Below, in pieces: positions 62,157 to 64,000 of a DNA stretch of 64,000 nucleotides. Source of the stretch: Roseiflexus sp. RS-1 (lineage in GTDB: Bacteria; Chloroflexota; Chloroflexia; Chloroflexales; Roseiflexaceae); contig NC_009523.1 of the NCBI RefSeq assembly GCF_000016665.1, forward strand, positions 1,550,001 through 1,614,000, given 5' to 3'. The notes below the pieces were generated by a model that saw only the letters and a program-made list of their open reading frames with translations, was not told the origin of the DNA and ran no database searches. A program made the position numbers and the translations under genes. Each line of letters begins with the position of its first letter. Position 1 is the stretch's first letter.

Positions 62157-64000
62157 TGGTCGATGAGTGACGTTTGCACTTCAACATGCCTGACGCCTGA
62201 CGCATCCGCAGGTTCCTCGTTGCCTTCCAGTCGGCCATTGCGCTTCACAAACGTGCATGGAAGAATGAACGTGAAGACACTCCCCTTGCCTGGTTCGCTC
62301 TCTGCCCAGATACGTCCGCCGTGCGCTTCGATCAGACGTCGGCTGATCGCCAGACCCAACCCGCTGCCGTGCTGTCGGTCGCCGGCACGCACCTGATGGA
62401 ACGCCTCGAAGATGCGTGTGAGATCTTCCGGCGCAATACCAACGCCGGTATCGCGAACACTGACGGCGATGTAGGGATGCAGGCGCTGCCCGTTGCGCAC
62501 AATCACCGCACCTGCGCTTTTCGTGCCAGGCTGTGTGTCGGGCGCCGCCACACACCGTGCGCTGATGTCGATACTTCCCCGCTTCGTAAACTTGACCGCG
62601 TTGGACAACAGGTTCAGCAACACCTGACGAATTCTGGCGGCGTCGGCATACGCATACGGCAGGCGTTCAGGCAACGCCAGGTTGAGCGTAATCGGGCGGT
62701 TGTGCAGCAACCCCTGCACCGTTTCGGTCACCTCAACAATCAGGGCGCGCACGTCAACCGGCGCCAGTTCCAGTTCGATCTTGCCCGCCTCGATACGCGC
62801 CAGATCGAGGAGATCGTCGATCAGGTGCAGCAGGAAGCGACCATTCCGGTTGATGATCTTCAAATCCTCGCGTTGCAGCGGTGTGACAGGACCATCGATC
62901 TCATCGAGCATGACGGTTGAAAACCCGATGATGGCATTGAGCGGCGTGCGCAGTTCGTGTGAAACTGCCGCCAGGAACTGCCCTTTCAGCCGATCCGCCT
63001 CCTGGGCGCGCGCCAGGGCGGTGCGCAACTCGGCGGTACGCTGCGCGACCTGGCGCTCGAGATCGGCGTAGAGCATCGTATTCTCAAGCGCCAGACCGGA
63101 CATACCGGCATAGGTCATCAACTGTGCCGCGTCACGCGCCGTCGGCGTGCGTCCTGGTTCGTCGAAGGCGGCTGCCAGCAGCCCGATCACGCGCTTCTCG
63201 TGACCAAACAGCGGCGCCTGCACCGATGCGCCCCATAGCGCCTGATCGGACGGTTCGCCGATGATCACCGCCTGCCCGCTGCGGACCACATCCGCCGCCA
63301 TGGAGTCGCTATCGAGCGAGATTGGCGCCGCATCCGCCAGAAGCCGGGCAACCTGATCGGCGTCACCCTCGCCGACCCATGCGCTCACCGGGCGCAGCGT
63401 GCGCTGTTCGATCAGGTACAGGACAGCGCGATCGAAATCCAGACATTCGCACACCCCGCGCGGAATAGCGTCGAGTTGATCTCGCACCGATGCAATCGTG
63501 CGGAAGCGGTTGGACATATCGTTCAGCGCCGCCAGTTGACGCAGGTTCAGCTCCAGTTCACCGATCTTCTCGCGCAAGGCGTCGGTCATGGTGTTGAATG
63601 AACGACCGACATTGGCAATTTCTGGAGCGCCCTCTTCCGGTACGCGATAGGTCAGATCACCGGCGGCGACCCGCTGCGCCGCCGCCTGCAACTCACGCAA
63701 CGGGCGCGTCAGGATCAGCGCCGCTGGCATGCTGAGCACCGCCACCACAACAACGCTCAGCACAATCACTGCGACGATCTGACCGCTCAGCGTCTCCTGC
63801 CGCCTGGTGATCGCTTCACTGACCTGCTGAACGAACCCGGTGACTTCGGCAACCGGGATGACGATCCCGACACTCCAGCCTGCACTGGCAATCGGCGCGA
63901 ATGCCAGATATACTTCTTCATCCTGCAACATCATGCGCACGACGCCCTGATCCGCGCGCGTCATGCGCGCAGCAGCGTCGCGCAACTGCGGATTGGGATC
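62153..64000 (-). CDS. Membrane sensor histidine kinase (HAMP-GAF-HisKA-HATPase), 5' incomplete
   Basis: The reading frame runs off the window at 64000, so the true start is outside. Visible from the edge: the end of an extracellular sensor domain (SAGWSVGIVIPVAEV), a membrane helix, HAMP (LTRPLRELQAAAQRVAAGDLTYRV), a GAF domain, HisKA with FLAAVSHELRTPLNAII, and HATPase_c with NAVKFTKRG, DTGVGIAPEDL and GSGLGLAIS. It would sense an external signal and feed the hybrid protein encoded next. Confidence 0.92.
   Translation of the reverse strand, partial: DPNPQLRDAAARMTRADQGVVRMMLQDEEVYLAFAPIASAGWSVGIVIPVAEVTGFVQQVSEAITRRQETLSGQIVAVIVLSVVVVAVLSMPAALILTRPLRELQAAAQRVAAGDLTYRVPEEGAPEIANVGRSFNTMTDALREKIGELELNLRQLAALNDMSNRFRTIASVRDQLDAIPRGVCECLDFDRAVLYLIEQRTLRPVSAWVGEGDADQVARLLADAAPISLDSDSMAADVVRSGQAVIIGEPSDQALWGASVQAPLFGHEKRVIGLLAAAFDEPGRTPTARDAAQLMTYAGMSGLALENTMLYADLERQVAQRTAELRTALARAQEADRLKGQFLAAVSHELRTPLNAIIGFSTVMLDEIDGPVTPLQREDLKIINRNGRFLLHLIDDLLDLARIEAGKIELELAPVDVRALIVEVTETVQGLLHNRPITLNLALPERLPYAYADAARIRQVLLNLLSNAVKFTKRGSIDISARCVAAPDTQPGTKSAGAVIVRNGQRLHPYIAVSVRDTGVGIAPEDLTRIFEAFHQVRAGDRQHGSGLGLAISRRLIEAHGGRIWAESEPGKGSVFTFILPCTFVKRNGRLEGNEEPADASGVRHVEVQTSLIDQ

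Noticed and set aside
63985-64000. A TTG start for the last kinase at 63985
   Set aside because: The frame continues to the window edge and the sensor domain is clearly incomplete, so the gene is truncated by the window.

Overview
The window is GC-rich, densely coding bacterial DNA. It most resembles the chromosome of a filamentous Chloroflexota of the Roseiflexus type. That assignment is inference. It rests on the long coiled-coil insertion in RpoC, Tad-system genes without an outer-membrane secretin, secreted proteins with Thr/Pro-rich linkers and an LPLV-type C terminus, and a lipobox protein, all of which fit a monoderm envelope. No photosynthesis gene, tRNA, rRNA or CRISPR array was seen.

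Layout. 1-1.6 kb: a GNAT acetyltransferase and a nucleotidyltransferase-like protein. 1.6-10.2 kb (minus): rpoB-rpoC with a strong promoter and a leader of about 300 nt. 10.4-14.6 kb: a very large membrane glycosyltransferase-like gene with three heptanucleotide arrays inside its reading frame. 15-30.6 kb: a Tad/Flp-type gene set (TadE, TadE-PA14 fusion, TadG-like VWA protein, CpaB, TadZ with a receiver domain, CpaF, TadB, TadC). It is split by a decayed tnpB, a secreted Kelch-like protein and about 1 kb of nested repeats. 30.6-33 kb: a DUF192 protein and a second GT-C type membrane protein. 33-38.6 kb (minus): mreB-mreC-mreD-pbp2 and a small membrane protein. 38.9-44.6 kb: an ABC transporter whose permease carries a SpoIIM-like domain, then ffh-rpsP-khpA-rimM and a phosphatidylserine decarboxylase. 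44.6-53.6 kb: GT2, DsbA-like lipoprotein, Fur, Nudix, penicillin acylase, DUF427, purine nucleoside phosphorylase and a PH-SHOCT protein. 53.6-58.1 kb (minus): recO, tgt, and an ECF sigma factor with a membrane partner. 58.5-64 kb: YchF, a SEDS (FtsW/RodA) protein and two histidine kinases, the last cut by the window edge.

The most unusual content is repetitive DNA. A 7-bp repeat, (G/C)TTCAAC and variants, forms arrays of up to 51 units both between genes and inside one gene. Inside the gene the breaks in heptamer phase come as tri- or tetranucleotides that keep the net reading frame. A 116-bp palindromic element occurs twice, each time placed at the centre of a pre-existing hairpin and without target duplication. 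A roughly 163-bp multi-hairpin repeat with 13-bp terminal inverted repeats is tandemly arranged with heptamer spacers.

Functionally, MreBCD, PBP2 and the SEDS protein would build the wall of a rod or filament. The Tad genes would assemble surface pili or adhesins carrying PA14 and VWA domains. The two GT-C type membrane proteins flanking the Tad genes are candidates for glycosylating the Thr/Pro-rich surface linkers.
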